This document shows, piece after piece, positions 1 to 6,962 of a DNA stretch of 10,822 bases; the stretch's first letter is position 1, and each line of letters begins with the position of its first letter. The position numbers and the translations under genes were made by a program. The stretch covers positions 1-10,822 of the forward strand of contig SHZL01000072.1 in assembly GCA_009692275.1 (NCBI GenBank). The letters are read 5' to 3'. This stretch comes from Lysobacterales bacterium (GTDB lineage: Bacteria > Pseudomonadota > Gammaproteobacteria > Xanthomonadales > SZUA-36). The notes under the pieces were generated by a model. It was given only the letters and a program-made list of their open reading frames with translations. It did not search any database and was not told the DNA's origin.

Positions 1-167
1 GCCCCGGGCGGGACGGACTGGTTCATATCTCCCAGCTTTCTGACGAGCGCGTCGAGAATGTTTCGGATGTGGTCAAGGAAGGGGACATGGTAAAGGTCAA
101 AGTACTTGAAGTAGACAAGCAGGGACGTATTCGCTTGTCAATGAAAGCTGCCGAGGTGGGCAAGTAG
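1..167 (+). CDS. pnp: Polynucleotide phosphorylase, C-terminal S1 domain (partial, 5' end outside window)
   Basis: The first whole codon is at 3 and the frame runs 54 codons to TAG at 165-167. The peptide contains GRDGLVHISQLSDERVENV and ends KVKVLEVDKQGRIRLSMKAA, which is the end of the RNA-binding S1 domain of bacterial PNPase, including its usual GLVHIS and GRIRLS motifs. PNPase is a phosphate-dependent 3'-5' exoribonuclease of the RNA degradosome. The catalytic RNase PH domains and the KH domain lie upstream of the window. The protein ends soon after the S1 domain, without the long basic tail seen in some orthologues. A strong terminator follows 32 bases later, so pnp appears to be transcriptionally separate from the genes that follow. 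Another S1 protein such as RpsA is less likely, because this wording is characteristic of PNPase. Confidence 0.9.
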   Translation, partial: PGRDGLVHISQLSDERVENVSDVVKEGDMVKVKVLEVDKQGRIRLSMKAAEVGK

Positions 168-199
168 ATCGTCTTCATCGCGCAGCCGCAAACCCAGAT

Positions 200-228
200 A
201 AAAAAGCCCGGGAGACCGGGCTTTTTTT
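200..228 (+). terminator. Rho-independent terminator after pnp
   Basis: A perfect six-pair GC stem, GCCCGG (206-211) with CCGGGC (216-221), closes a GAGA tetraloop and is followed by seven T residues (222-228). A run of six A residues (200-205) precedes the stem, so A-T pairs can extend it and it could also work on the opposite strand. It sits between pnp and the metA-like gene and should end the pnp transcript. Confidence 0.93.
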
Positions 229-312
229 ATGGGAAACGCTTCAGCTCTTTCATCCGGAGCGAAATCTTCGCGGGTCTCGAAATTGTCGTGGGAATAAGGG
301 TAGACTTAGTCG

Positions 313-1377
313 ATGCCATTGGTTGAACATCTGAAGCTGCCGACCTTTTCCAGGCTGCGTGAACTGGGTCACGAAGTCATTCCGCTGGAGCGGGCGATTC
401 ACCAGGACATTCGAGAATTGCATATAGGCTTTCTCAATATGATGCCTGACGCTGCCCTGGAAGCCACCGAGCGCCAGTTCATCCGGCTGGTGGGAAACTG
501 CAATCGCATTGCGCAGTTTTACGTGTACCCGTTCTCGCTGCCGGGATTGAACAGAAGCCCCCACACCCGGGCATACATTGACGAGTATTATTGCGATTTC
601 AATGAATTGAAACGTGCAGGGCTGGACGGCTTGATAATTACCGGGGCGAATGTTGCCAATCCGGCCCTGGATCAGGAAACATTCTGGGAGCCGTTGATGG
701 AAGTTGTGAGCTGGGCCGAGAATAACGTTGCCTCCACTTTGTGTTCCTGCCTGGCCACGCATGCCTTGCTCAAGCACCAGCATGGGATTGATCGACAGCC
801 TCTGCCGTCCAAGAGGTGGGGTGTATACAGCCACCGGGTGGTACAACCCGAACACCCCTTGTTGCGGGATATCAACACCCGGTTCGATGCGCCACATTCA
901 CGTTACAACGATATCTCCCGGGCACAGCTGGAAGCAGCAGGCTTGCCTGTCCTGGTTGAAAGTACCGCTGGTGGCGTGCACATGGCGGTCAGTCCCGACG
1001 GCTTTCGCGTGCTCTATTTCCAGGGACATCCGGAGTACGATAGCAACAGCCTGTTGAAGGAGTACAAGCGGGAAGTACTGCGCTTCCTTGGTGGTGAGTT
1101 GGACAGGCCGCCGCCCTACCCGGAGAATTACCTGTCAGCGGAGGCAAAGGCGATCGCGCAACGATTTGTCGAGGAGGCCGTAGCCGCAACAGCAAGCGGA
1201 ATGCCCGCTCCGGATTTTCTTGAGCATGAGGTTGAACCCCTGCTCGATAACACCTGGGGCGACACGGCAAAGGCCATTTTTAATAACTGGCTGGGCCTGA
1301 TCTATCGCCTGACCAACCTGGATCGCAATAAACAATACATGCCCGGGGTAAACCCGGATAACCCGCTTGGCATTTGA
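313..1377 (+). CDS. metA: Homoserine O-acyltransferase (O-succinyl/acetyltransferase, MetA/HTS family)
   Basis: The enzyme acylates the hydroxyl of L-homoserine from acyl-CoA, the first committed step of methionine synthesis in the cytoplasm. Family marks are LNMMPDAALEATERQF (about 41-56), GLIITGANV (about 106-114), STLCSCLATHALL with the likely nucleophile Cys146, APHSRYNDI (about 193-201) and QGHPEYD with His239 and Glu241 of the catalytic triad. The C-terminal NTWGDTAKAIFNNWLGLIY (about 314-332) also matches MetA. At 354 residues it is longer than E. coli MetA (309), mainly through an insert before that block. Ala115 aligns with the position that is Gly111 in succinyl-using E. coli MetA and Glu in acetyl-using relatives, so it leans towards succinyl-CoA, but this is inference. 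The ATG at 313 has only a weak upstream AAGGG (296-300). The next gene is metY, 42 bases downstream, consistent with an operon. Confidence 0.9.
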   Translation: MPLVEHLKLPTFSRLRELGHEVIPLERAIHQDIRELHIGFLNMMPDAALEATERQFIRLVGNCNRIAQFYVYPFSLPGLNRSPHTRAYIDEYYCDFNELKRAGLDGLIITGANVANPALDQETFWEPLMEVVSWAENNVASTLCSCLATHALLKHQHGIDRQPLPSKRWGVYSHRVVQPEHPLLRDINTRFDAPHSRYNDISRAQLEAAGLPVLVESTAGGVHMAVSPDGFRVLYFQGHPEYDSNSLLKEYKREVLRFLGGELDRPPPYPENYLSAEAKAIAQRFVEEAVAATASGMPAPDFLEHEVEPLLDNTWGDTAKAIFNNWLGLIYRLTNLDRNKQYMPGVNPDNPLGI

Positions 1378-1419
1378 AGCACTGCCGTTTTCAGAACTGG
1401 TTCATAAAGGAGCTCAATC

Positions 1420-2694
1420 ATGAAAGACCAAACGCTGGCAATTCATGCCGGATTCAAGTCCGACCCGACAACCAAAGCCGTGGCGGTACCCATCTACCAG
1501 ACCGTGGCTTACGAGTTTGATAATGCCCAACACGGCGCCGACCTGTTCAACCTGGCCGTGCCGGGGAATATCTACACGCGCATCATGAATCCGACCACGG
1601 ATGTGCTGGAACAGCGATGTGCGCAGCTCGAGGGTGGTATTGCTGCCCTGGCATTAAGCTCAGGCAGTGCGGCGGTTACTTATTCCATCCTGAATATCGC
1701 TGAACAGGGTAACAACATTGTGACAGTGCCCCTGCTCTACGGCGGAACGTACACCTTGTTCAAGCACATGTTGCCGCGCCTGGGCATCGAGTGCAGGTTT
1801 GCTGCTGACGACAGTGCAGCAAGCCTGGAAGCGCTGATAGACGACAAGACGTCCGCGGTATTTTGCGAGTCAATCGGAAACCCGGCCGGCAACATTGTCG
1901 ATATCGAAGCTTTGGCTACCATGGCGCACAAGCATGGCGTCCCGCTGATCGTGGACAACACGGTCGCTACCCCCGCTTTGTTGAAACCGATCCAGTATGG
2001 GGCCGACATCGTGTTGCATTCCTTGACCAAATACATGGGTGGCCATGGAAACTCACTGGGTGGAGTAATCGTAGATAGCGGAAAGTTTCCGTGGGCAAAT
2101 TACCGGAAGCGATTCCATATGCTCACTGAACCCGAGGAGGCTTATCACGGTGTGATCTATACCGAAGCCATGGGTGAGGCTGCGTACATTGCTCGCGCCC
2201 GGACCGTGCCCCTGCGCAATACCGGCGCCGCGATCAGCCCGATGAATGCGTTCCTGATCCTGCAGGGAATGCAGACCCTGCCGTTGCGCATGGAGCGGCA
2301 TTGCGAAAATGCCCTGACGGTAGCCAGGCACCTCAAGCAGCACCCGAAAGTAACTTGGGTCAAGTTCGCCGGCTTGCCGGACTCTCCCTATTACGAACTC
2401 GCGAAAAAGTACACCAAGGGCAGACCCTCGGCATTGATGTCATTTGGCATCAAGGGCGGGTTCGATGCCGCGGTCAAGTTCTACGATGCCTTGAACCTGT
2501 TCCTGCGCCTGGTAAACATTGGGGACGTGAAATCGCTGGCGGCGCATCCGGCCTCGACGACCCATCGGCAGCTTTCAGAGCAGGAACTGGAGTCTGCCGG
2601 GGTCACCCCGGACATGGTCCGGCTGTGTGTCGGCATCGAAGACATCGAAGATATCATTGAAGACCTGGAGCAGGCCCTGGCAGCTTCCTCCTGA
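1420..2694 (+). CDS. metY: O-acetylhomoserine/O-succinylhomoserine sulfhydrylase (MetY family, PLP-dependent)
   Basis: A PLP enzyme of the Cys/Met metabolism family that replaces the acyl group of O-acylhomoserine with sulfide, giving homocysteine directly. The start is supported by AAGGAG (1407-1412) seven bases before the ATG. Visible motifs are THAG-like IHAGFKSDPTTKAV (8-21), YTRIMNPTTDVLEQR (52-66), the SSGSAA loop (80-85), LIVDNT with cofactor-binding Asp179, and HSLTKYMGGHGN with the Schiff-base Lys204. The late AAHPASTTHRQL block (about 376-387) is also typical. At 424 residues it has the expected length of MetY, which is longer than MetB or MetC because of the loop around FPWANY (about 223-228). 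Together with the MetA-family neighbour it forms a two-enzyme direct-sulfhydrylation route. The activity assigned to the family is well known; the acyl group actually used here is not settled by sequence. Confidence 0.93.
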   Translation: MKDQTLAIHAGFKSDPTTKAVAVPIYQTVAYEFDNAQHGADLFNLAVPGNIYTRIMNPTTDVLEQRCAQLEGGIAALALSSGSAAVTYSILNIAEQGNNIVTVPLLYGGTYTLFKHMLPRLGIECRFAADDSAASLEALIDDKTSAVFCESIGNPAGNIVDIEALATMAHKHGVPLIVDNTVATPALLKPIQYGADIVLHSLTKYMGGHGNSLGGVIVDSGKFPWANYRKRFHMLTEPEEAYHGVIYTEAMGEAAYIARARTVPLRNTGAAISPMNAFLILQGMQTLPLRMERHCENALTVARHLKQHPKVTWVKFAGLPDSPYYELAKKYTKGRPSALMSFGIKGGFDAAVKFYDALNLFLRLVNIGDVKSLAAHPASTTHRQLSEQELESAGVTPDMVRLCVGIEDIEDIIEDLEQALAASS

Positions 2695-2725
2695 AGATAC
2701 GTGCCCGCGCAATTCGATGGTGGGT

Positions 2726-2729
2726 GGAG
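2726..2729 (+). promoter_or_regulatory. Ribosome binding site that sets the cytidylyltransferase start
   Basis: GGAG lies five bases before the ATG at 2735. This favours that start over the in-frame ATG at 2717, which has no such motif, and over the long in-frame extension back to 2627 inside metY. Confidence 0.6.
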
Positions 2730-2734
2730 CCAGG

Positions 2735-3496
2735 ATGCATGCAATCATTCTCGCCGCCGGCCGCGGTAGCCGGCTGGCGGAGTTCAACCCCGAGGGGCGG
2801 CCAAAGTGCCTAATGAGCTTTGGCGGCCGTAGCCTGCTGGCTAGACATCTTGACCTGCTATACCAGTTCGGCGTGAGGCAGGCCGATCTTGTGGTTGGAT
2901 ACGAGGCAGACCAGGTCATTGAGCACGTAGGGCGGCTGAGTTCGCGCCCGGATGTTGCATTTCACTTTAATCCCCGCTATCAGCAGGGTAGCGTTATCAG
3001 CCTGCGGGCAGCGCGTGAAACCCTCGAGTCCGGAACCGGCATCTTGCTGATGGATGCAGACGTTTTATACCATCCAGCCATACTTGAGCGCCTGCTCCAG
3101 ACCAGTCATCGCAACTGCTTTCTGCTCGACCGTGATTTTCGGGATGGAGAAGAGCCGGTCAAGATCGCGCTAAGAAACGGCATCATGGTCGACTTCCGCA
3201 AGAAATTGGCGGATGGCTTGCAGTACGACCAGGTTGGTGAGTCTGTGGGCTTTTTCCGTTTCGGTGCAGAGGTTTCGGCCCGGATCGCGGAGGAATGCGC
3301 GCGACTCGATGGCGAGGGACTGGCTGATGCACCGCATGAGGAAGTTTTGCGAAACCTCCTGCTGGAGCAGCCTGACGCCTTTGCATATGAGGATGTTTCG
3401 GGCTTGCCCTGGGTAGAGATTGATTTTCCCGAGGATGTCATACGGGCCCGCGACATAGTGCTACCGGCTATTCGACGGGACCTTGCAGGATTCTGA
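2735..3496 (+). CDS. Phosphocholine/phosphonate-type cytidylyltransferase (PntC/LicC-like NTP transferase)
   Basis: A 253-residue single-domain nucleotidyltransferase. The N-terminus MHAIILAAGRGSRL is the nucleotide-binding signature, PKCLMSFGG supplies the conserved Lys24, and MDADVLY (106-112) holds the metal-binding aspartates Asp107 and Asp109. EEPVKI (139-144), VGESVGFFRF (167-176) and LPWVEIDFPEDVIRA (224-238) match the phosphocholine cytidylyltransferase subfamily, which includes LicC and the AEP cytidylyltransferase PntC. The family joins CTP to a phosphate or phosphonate head group. Lying in front of the decarboxylase and transaminase of AEP synthesis, it most likely makes CMP-AEP, although the substrate is inferred from context. 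Use of phosphocholine or a sugar phosphate cannot be excluded. It begins 40 bases after metY with no visible terminator between them, and its stop is six bases before the PEP mutase remnant. Confidence 0.82.
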   Translation: MHAIILAAGRGSRLAEFNPEGRPKCLMSFGGRSLLARHLDLLYQFGVRQADLVVGYEADQVIEHVGRLSSRPDVAFHFNPRYQQGSVISLRAARETLESGTGILLMDADVLYHPAILERLLQTSHRNCFLLDRDFRDGEEPVKIALRNGIMVDFRKKLADGLQYDQVGESVGFFRFGAEVSARIAEECARLDGEGLADAPHEEVLRNLLLEQPDAFAYEDVSGLPWVEIDFPEDVIRARDIVLPAIRRDLAGF

Positions 3497-3502
3497 TCGC
3501 TG

Positions 3503-3706
3503 ATGGAAAAAAAGACCACGCAACTTCGCCGACTTCTGCAGTCAGGTACCCGTTTTCCCAGCATGGGCTTGGCAGAACTGATCAACCAACTGCTTGTGCA
3601 GGGACAGGCGCCCCTGGTGCAATACATTTCCGGCCACTGGATGGATATCAACAACCTGGAGGACCTGCAGCGAGCGGGTGAGTTCGCACAGGGGCATCAA
3701 TCCTGA
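3503..3706 (+). pseudogene. aepX: Internally deleted phosphoenolpyruvate mutase-nucleotidyltransferase fusion (remnant)
   Basis: This 67-codon ORF begins MEKKTTQLRRLLQS, which matches the start of PEP mutases (K-K-T-T-Q-L-[KR]-x-[ML]-L-x-S, normally followed by x-[DE]-L-E-F-I-M-E-A-H-N-G). From about residue 15 it changes abruptly to a sequence ending with VQYISGHWMDINNLEDLQRA, which is how the C-terminal nucleotidyltransferase domain of PEP mutase fusions ends. All the mutase catalytic core, including the Asp-Lys-x-x-F-P-K loop, and most of the nucleotidyltransferase are missing; roughly 450-500 residues would be expected between the two ends. The join keeps the reading frame and lies near 3540-3560. 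Position fits aepX, directly before the decarboxylase gene. It could be a true deletion, an assembly error or, less likely, a functional small protein. It cannot catalyse the mutase reaction as written. Confidence 0.75.
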
Positions 3707-3725
3707 TGTATATCGGGCGCAGTGC

Positions 3726-4886
3726 ATGATCCAGGCCGCAGCATTCATCCAGGCTGCCAAGGGGTTCGGATTCAACACCTGGACGGGTGTGCCCTGTTCG
3801 TTTCTGACACCCCTGATCAACGGGGTCATCAGTGATCCGGGGATGCGCTATATTTCCTCAGCCAATGAGGGTGACGCGGTTGCTACGGCCAGCGGCGCGG
3901 CACTGGCCGGACAACCGGCCGTTGCCATGATGCAAAACTCCGGCTTGGGAAATGCAGTCAGCCCTTTGAGCTCATTGAACTGGGTATTCCGCATCCCGGT
4001 GTTACTCATCATTACCCTGCGCGGTGAACCCGGCTTGCCGGATGAGCCCCAACATGAGCTGATGGGGCAGATTACCAGTGGCATTCTCGATCAACTGCAG
4101 ATCCCCTGGACCTGGTTTCCCCGTTCGGCGTCCGATATAGAAGGCGCTTTGACGGTTGCTTGTTGGCAAATGGAGAAAACTGCCCGGCCTTATGCTTTCA
4201 TCATGCGCCAGGGTTCAGTGGCGCCCACGGATCTGCTGAACCGGTGGACATCCCGGGCTGTGCCCAAATTACTGGCTGGCGGGTTCCAGGCAGCTGGCGC
4301 GGCATTGCTTACCCGGCAGCAGGCACTGCAGTGCGTCATAGAGAACACTGCGGAAAGAGATACGGTCGTGATTGGCACGACAGGCTATACCGGGCGCCAG
4401 TTGTTTACGCTTGCGGATCGCCCTAATCATTTTTACATGGTGGGATCCATGGGTTGTGCAGCCTCATTTGGGCTCGGGCTGTCACTGGCGCTGCCCGACA
4501 AGCAGATCGTGGTCGTCGATGGCGATGGCGCTGCGCTGATGCGCATGGGAAATTTCGCAACCATTGGCGCCTATGCAGGATCGAATTTCCTTCATCTTCT
4601 GCTGGACAATTGCCTGCATGAATCCACCGGGGGTCAACCCACGGTCAGTGCGTCAGTCAGTTTTGCAGCCGTGGCCAGCGCCTGTGGTTACCGGGAAGCG
4701 CGGGAAGAAGTTACCCTGGAGGCGCTGCAGGTGTTCATGCGCGAAACAAAAGGACCCGGGCTATTGCAATTGCGCACACGTAGCGGGGTGCCGGAAGGCT
4801 TGCCGAGACCCGGCATCAGCCCACACCAGCTTCGCCAAAGGCTGATGCGCCACCTGGGCATCACCACAGCATGGCTGAACTCCTAG
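3726..4886 (+). CDS. aepY: Phosphonopyruvate decarboxylase (ThDP-dependent)
   Basis: Converts 3-phosphonopyruvate to phosphonoacetaldehyde and CO2. This makes the unfavourable PEP mutase step effectively irreversible. The N-terminus reads MIQAAAFIQAAKGFGF then TWTGVPCSFLTPLING (19-33), a hallmark of this family. SANEGDAVATASGAALAG (45-62) carries Glu48, the residue that activates the thiamine ring. MMQNSGLGNAVSPLSSL (68-84) and RGEPGLPDEPQHELMG (99-114) are also characteristic. GTTGYTGR (217-224) and the ThDP-Mg motif VVDGDGAALMRMGN (263-276), with Asn295 downstream, complete the C-terminal half. The length of 386 residues is normal and the gene is intact. The ATG at 3726 gives the usual family N-terminus; the frame stays open upstream but that part overlaps the aepX remnant and has no family similarity. 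The Shine-Dalgarno is weak, so translation may be coupled to the ORF that ends 19 bases earlier. Confidence 0.93.
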   Translation: MIQAAAFIQAAKGFGFNTWTGVPCSFLTPLINGVISDPGMRYISSANEGDAVATASGAALAGQPAVAMMQNSGLGNAVSPLSSLNWVFRIPVLLIITLRGEPGLPDEPQHELMGQITSGILDQLQIPWTWFPRSASDIEGALTVACWQMEKTARPYAFIMRQGSVAPTDLLNRWTSRAVPKLLAGGFQAAGAALLTRQQALQCVIENTAERDTVVIGTTGYTGRQLFTLADRPNHFYMVGSMGCAASFGLGLSLALPDKQIVVVDGDGAALMRMGNFATIGAYAGSNFLHLLLDNCLHESTGGQPTVSASVSFAAVASACGYREAREEVTLEALQVFMRETKGPGLLQLRTRSGVPEGLPRPGISPHQLRQRLMRHLGITTAWLNS

Positions 4887-5004
4887 GATTCAGGCCCGGG
4901 CATCCGTAACCTTGCACCCACAGCTGCGGTCACACCGTCTCTCGATGAGAATCAGGGTAAAATCCCGGGGGATTGGAAAGACTGCACTACAGGAATCATC
5001 AGGA

Positions 5005-5604
5005 ATGGCCGGCAACAGAGCTGAAAAAATGGGTGCGCGCACCGGACTGGCGGGAACACTGGACCGCTTGCGCTACCACGAACCCTCCCGGCAGGGCGTG
5101 GGTTTGCTGCTGCTCCCCGTTTGCGCCTGGTTTGCGGCGCCTGGCGAATACCGTGTGCTGATTGGCCTCCTCATTGCCATTGCGGGGCAGGTATGGCGCA
5201 TCTATGCTGCCGGCGTCATTTACAAGAACAAACAGCTGGCAACAACGGGCGCCTATTCACTGGTCCGGCATCCACTCTACCTCGGTAACTTCCTCATCCT
5301 TGGTGGATTCACCCTTGCCGGCGCCAATGTGGCAGTGAGTGTTGCCGTGGTGCTGTTCCTGTTGTTTTACTATCCGGCTGCCATTCGCTATGAAGACACC
5401 AAGCTGGAGGGGATTTTTGCCGACGACTGGCGTGCATGGAGTAAAAACACTCCTGCGGTATTTCCAGGCCGCTGGCGCTGGGTTGCGAACAAGGACGCAG
5501 AATGGAGCGCCAGGCAATCCTTGTCACGCAATGGCGAATTACCCATCAGTGTGTATGTGTTGCTGTGTGCGGGCTTTCTCATGCAGCGGGCCGGTCTGAT
5601 GTGA
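5005..5604 (+). CDS. ICMT/PEMT-like integral membrane methyltransferase
   Basis: A roughly 199-residue membrane protein of the isoprenylcysteine carboxyl methyltransferase / phospholipid N-methyltransferase superfamily, which uses S-adenosylmethionine. Hydrophobic segments lie at about 31-45, 50-64, 93-107, 108-126 and 179-194. The signature TGAYSLVRHPLYLGN (81-95), with the RHP triad, and the later IRYEDTKLEGIFADDWRAW (127-145), with an acidic pair and aromatic residues, form the cofactor-binding half. The substrate is not shown. In this cluster it may methylate AEP, its conjugate or a lipid carrier. I chose the ATG at 5005 because AGGA (4991-4994) precedes it. Other in-frame starts are TTG 4912, ATG 4945 and ATG 5029; the extra N-terminal residues from the upstream ones look basic and not family-like. 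It lies between two AEP pathway genes, which argues for a role in the pathway. Confidence 0.78.
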   Translation: MAGNRAEKMGARTGLAGTLDRLRYHEPSRQGVGLLLLPVCAWFAAPGEYRVLIGLLIAIAGQVWRIYAAGVIYKNKQLATTGAYSLVRHPLYLGNFLILGGFTLAGANVAVSVAVVLFLLFYYPAAIRYEDTKLEGIFADDWRAWSKNTPAVFPGRWRWVANKDAEWSARQSLSRNGELPISVYVLLCAGFLMQRAGLM

Positions 5605-5614
5605 AGCCGCCCGC

Positions 5615-6691
5615 GTGAGGCCCATACTTCTGAATCCCGGCCCGGTCAGCCTGAGTGATGGCGTCCGGCGCGCTGTTGCCGCTGCGGATCTGTGTCACCG
5701 TGAACCGGAATTTGCTGCGCTGCAGGACCGTGTTCGCAGCAAGCTTACTGCCATTTACCAGCTCGAGAACAACACGTGGGCCCCGGTCCTGTTGGGCGGT
5801 TCAGGCACAACAGCAGTAGAAGCCATGCTCACATCTTTGTTGCCCCGAAATGGGCGTTTGCTGGTGCTGGAAAACGGTGTTTACGGCGAAAGGTTGAGCC
5901 GAATTGCTGCAATCCATGGCATTGAAAGCCAGTCGATCAAGCACGGTTGGTGTGAATCGTGGGACCTTGAGCGTGTTGCCAGCGTTCTTGCTGCGGGCAA
6001 GTTCACCCACGTTGCTGCTGTGCACCATGAAACAACCTGTGGCCGGCTCAATCCAGTAGATCGCCTTGCCAGCCTGTGCGAAATGAATGGAGCGGAACTT
6101 CTGCTGGATGCAGTTTCCAGTTTTGCCGCGGAATTGATTCCCTTCCAGTCACCTGCGCTGTCGGCTTGCGCGGTAACGGCCAACAAGTGCCTCCACGGCA
6201 TTCCCGGGCTGTGCTTTGTCTTGCTTCGCCGTACGGCTTTGGCTGGTGCGGTAGCCCCACCGCGCAGCCTTACACTGGACCTGGCGTTGTGGGCAGAACA
6301 TCAGGAGAGGCAGTCCACGCCCTTCACCCCGGCGGTGAACAGCTTGCTTGCCCTGGACCAGGCATTGAATGAGTTGGCCAGTGAAGGCGGCTGGCGTACC
6401 AGGCATGCCCGCTATCACCACCTCGCAGAACGCGTGGCACTTTGCCTGGCGGCGCGTGGCGTTGTCCCATGGCTTGCGGCATCTGAAAGTTCCTGTGTTC
6501 TGCGGGCGTACAGGTTGCCGCAAGGGAAGAGTTATGCGGAGGTCCATGCCGGCCTGAAGCAACGTGGCTTCATTGTTTATGCCGGCCAGGGCGAACTCGC
6601 GAATGAAATGTTCAGGATTTCAACCATGGGCGACATTACTGAGTATGATATCGAGCGCTTGTTGGCATCATTGGAAATGATTTTTTCGTGA
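5615..6691 (+). CDS. phnW: 2-aminoethylphosphonate transaminase (PLP-dependent, fold type I)
   Basis: Interconverts phosphonoacetaldehyde and AEP with an amino donor. Sequence marks are LLNPGPVSLSDGVRRAV (5-21), VLLGGSGTTAVEAML (58-72), which binds the PLP phosphate, VHHETTCGRLNPV (136-148), LLLDAVSSFAAE (162-173) with Asp165, and VTANKCLHGIPG (187-198) with Schiff-base Lys191. FTPAVNSLLAL (237-247) and MFRISTMGDI (332-341), with a likely phosphonate-binding Arg334, are also typical. Length 358 is normal. The start is GTG at 5615, ten bases after the methyltransferase stop, and no in-frame ATG would keep the NPGP motif. In a degradative setting the same family works with phosphonatase (phnX). 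Here the neighbours are the decarboxylase and a PEP mutase remnant, so the direction is biosynthetic (AepZ role). Intact and apparently under selection. Confidence 0.9.
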   Translation: MRPILLNPGPVSLSDGVRRAVAAADLCHREPEFAALQDRVRSKLTAIYQLENNTWAPVLLGGSGTTAVEAMLTSLLPRNGRLLVLENGVYGERLSRIAAIHGIESQSIKHGWCESWDLERVASVLAAGKFTHVAAVHHETTCGRLNPVDRLASLCEMNGAELLLDAVSSFAAELIPFQSPALSACAVTANKCLHGIPGLCFVLLRRTALAGAVAPPRSLTLDLALWAEHQERQSTPFTPAVNSLLALDQALNELASEGGWRTRHARYHHLAERVALCLAARGVVPWLAASESSCVLRAYRLPQGKSYAEVHAGLKQRGFIVYAGQGELANEMFRISTMGDITEYDIERLLASLEMIFS

Positions 6692-6699
6692 GAGCATCC

Positions 6700-6948
6700 A
6701 TGGAACAGAGTGTTTGTCATGCTGCTTTGTGCCGGGCCTTTGCATTGATCCTGTTGTTGCTGCTTTCGCCCAGCGTGTTTGCCTATCTTGACCCCAGCAC
6801 AGGCAGCATGGTGGTATCGGTTCTGGTCGGGGTTTTCGCTTCAATTGGCCTGGCATTGAGAACGTACTGGTACAGGATCAAGAGTTTCCTGAAACGTATT
6901 GGCAAGCCGGCAACCAATGCAGCCAATGAGTCATCTACTGAAGAATAG
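6700..6948 (+). CDS. Small membrane protein with YLDPSTGS motif, function unknown
   Basis: An 82-residue protein with a signal-like hydrophobic stretch (about 13-28, ending SPSVFA), then YLDPSTGSM (29-37), a second hydrophobic segment (37-53) and a basic cytoplasmic tail rich in Arg and Lys (54-69). Short proteins with an A-Y-[LI]-D-P-G-T-G-S motif right after the first hydrophobic segment are common in bacteria and often lie next to envelope polysaccharide or sulfatase-like genes, but I know no established activity. The normal Gly after Asp-Pro is Ser here. A GTG at 6688, overlapping the transaminase stop as GTGA, is an alternative start that adds four residues; ATG 6700 was preferred for the more usual codon and shorter N-region. 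Only 14 bases separate it from the next gene, so co-expression and perhaps partnership with the TagF-like transferase are likely. Confidence 0.75.
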   Translation: MEQSVCHAALCRAFALILLLLLSPSVFAYLDPSTGSMVVSVLVGVFASIGLALRTYWYRIKSFLKRIGKPATNAANESSTEE

Positions 6949-6962
6949 CCTGGGTTTTCCCT

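Noticed and set aside
303..311. Perfect short inverted repeat GACT-T-AGTC just before the metA start, considered as a MetJ-type operator
   Set aside because: It does not match the AGACGTCT consensus in tandem, is only nine bases and overlaps the normal ribosome-binding region; chance is likely.
229..312. Possible SAM riboswitch or clear promoter upstream of metA
   Set aside because: The gap is too short for a riboswitch with expression platform, and no -35/-10 pair with normal spacing was found; TTGTCG (283-288) and TAGACT (301-306) are only 12 apart.
250..897. A 215-codon open frame on the - strand opposite metA
   Set aside because: It lies fully antisense to a gene with clear family motifs and its translation has no recognisable domain; a frame shadow.
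2627..2734. N-terminal extension of the cytidylyltransferase inside metY
   Set aside because: The nucleotide-binding motif normally starts at the N-terminus, and GGAG at 2726-2729 supports the start at 2735.
3594..3725. N-terminal extension of the phosphonopyruvate decarboxylase frame
   Set aside because: The extra residues are a shadow of the aepX remnant in another frame and have no similarity to the family.
4912..4963. TTGCAC and TAAAAT as an internal promoter before the methyltransferase
   Set aside because: The two boxes are about 40 bases apart, far from the usual 16-18, and no better -35 lies at the right distance from TAAAAT.
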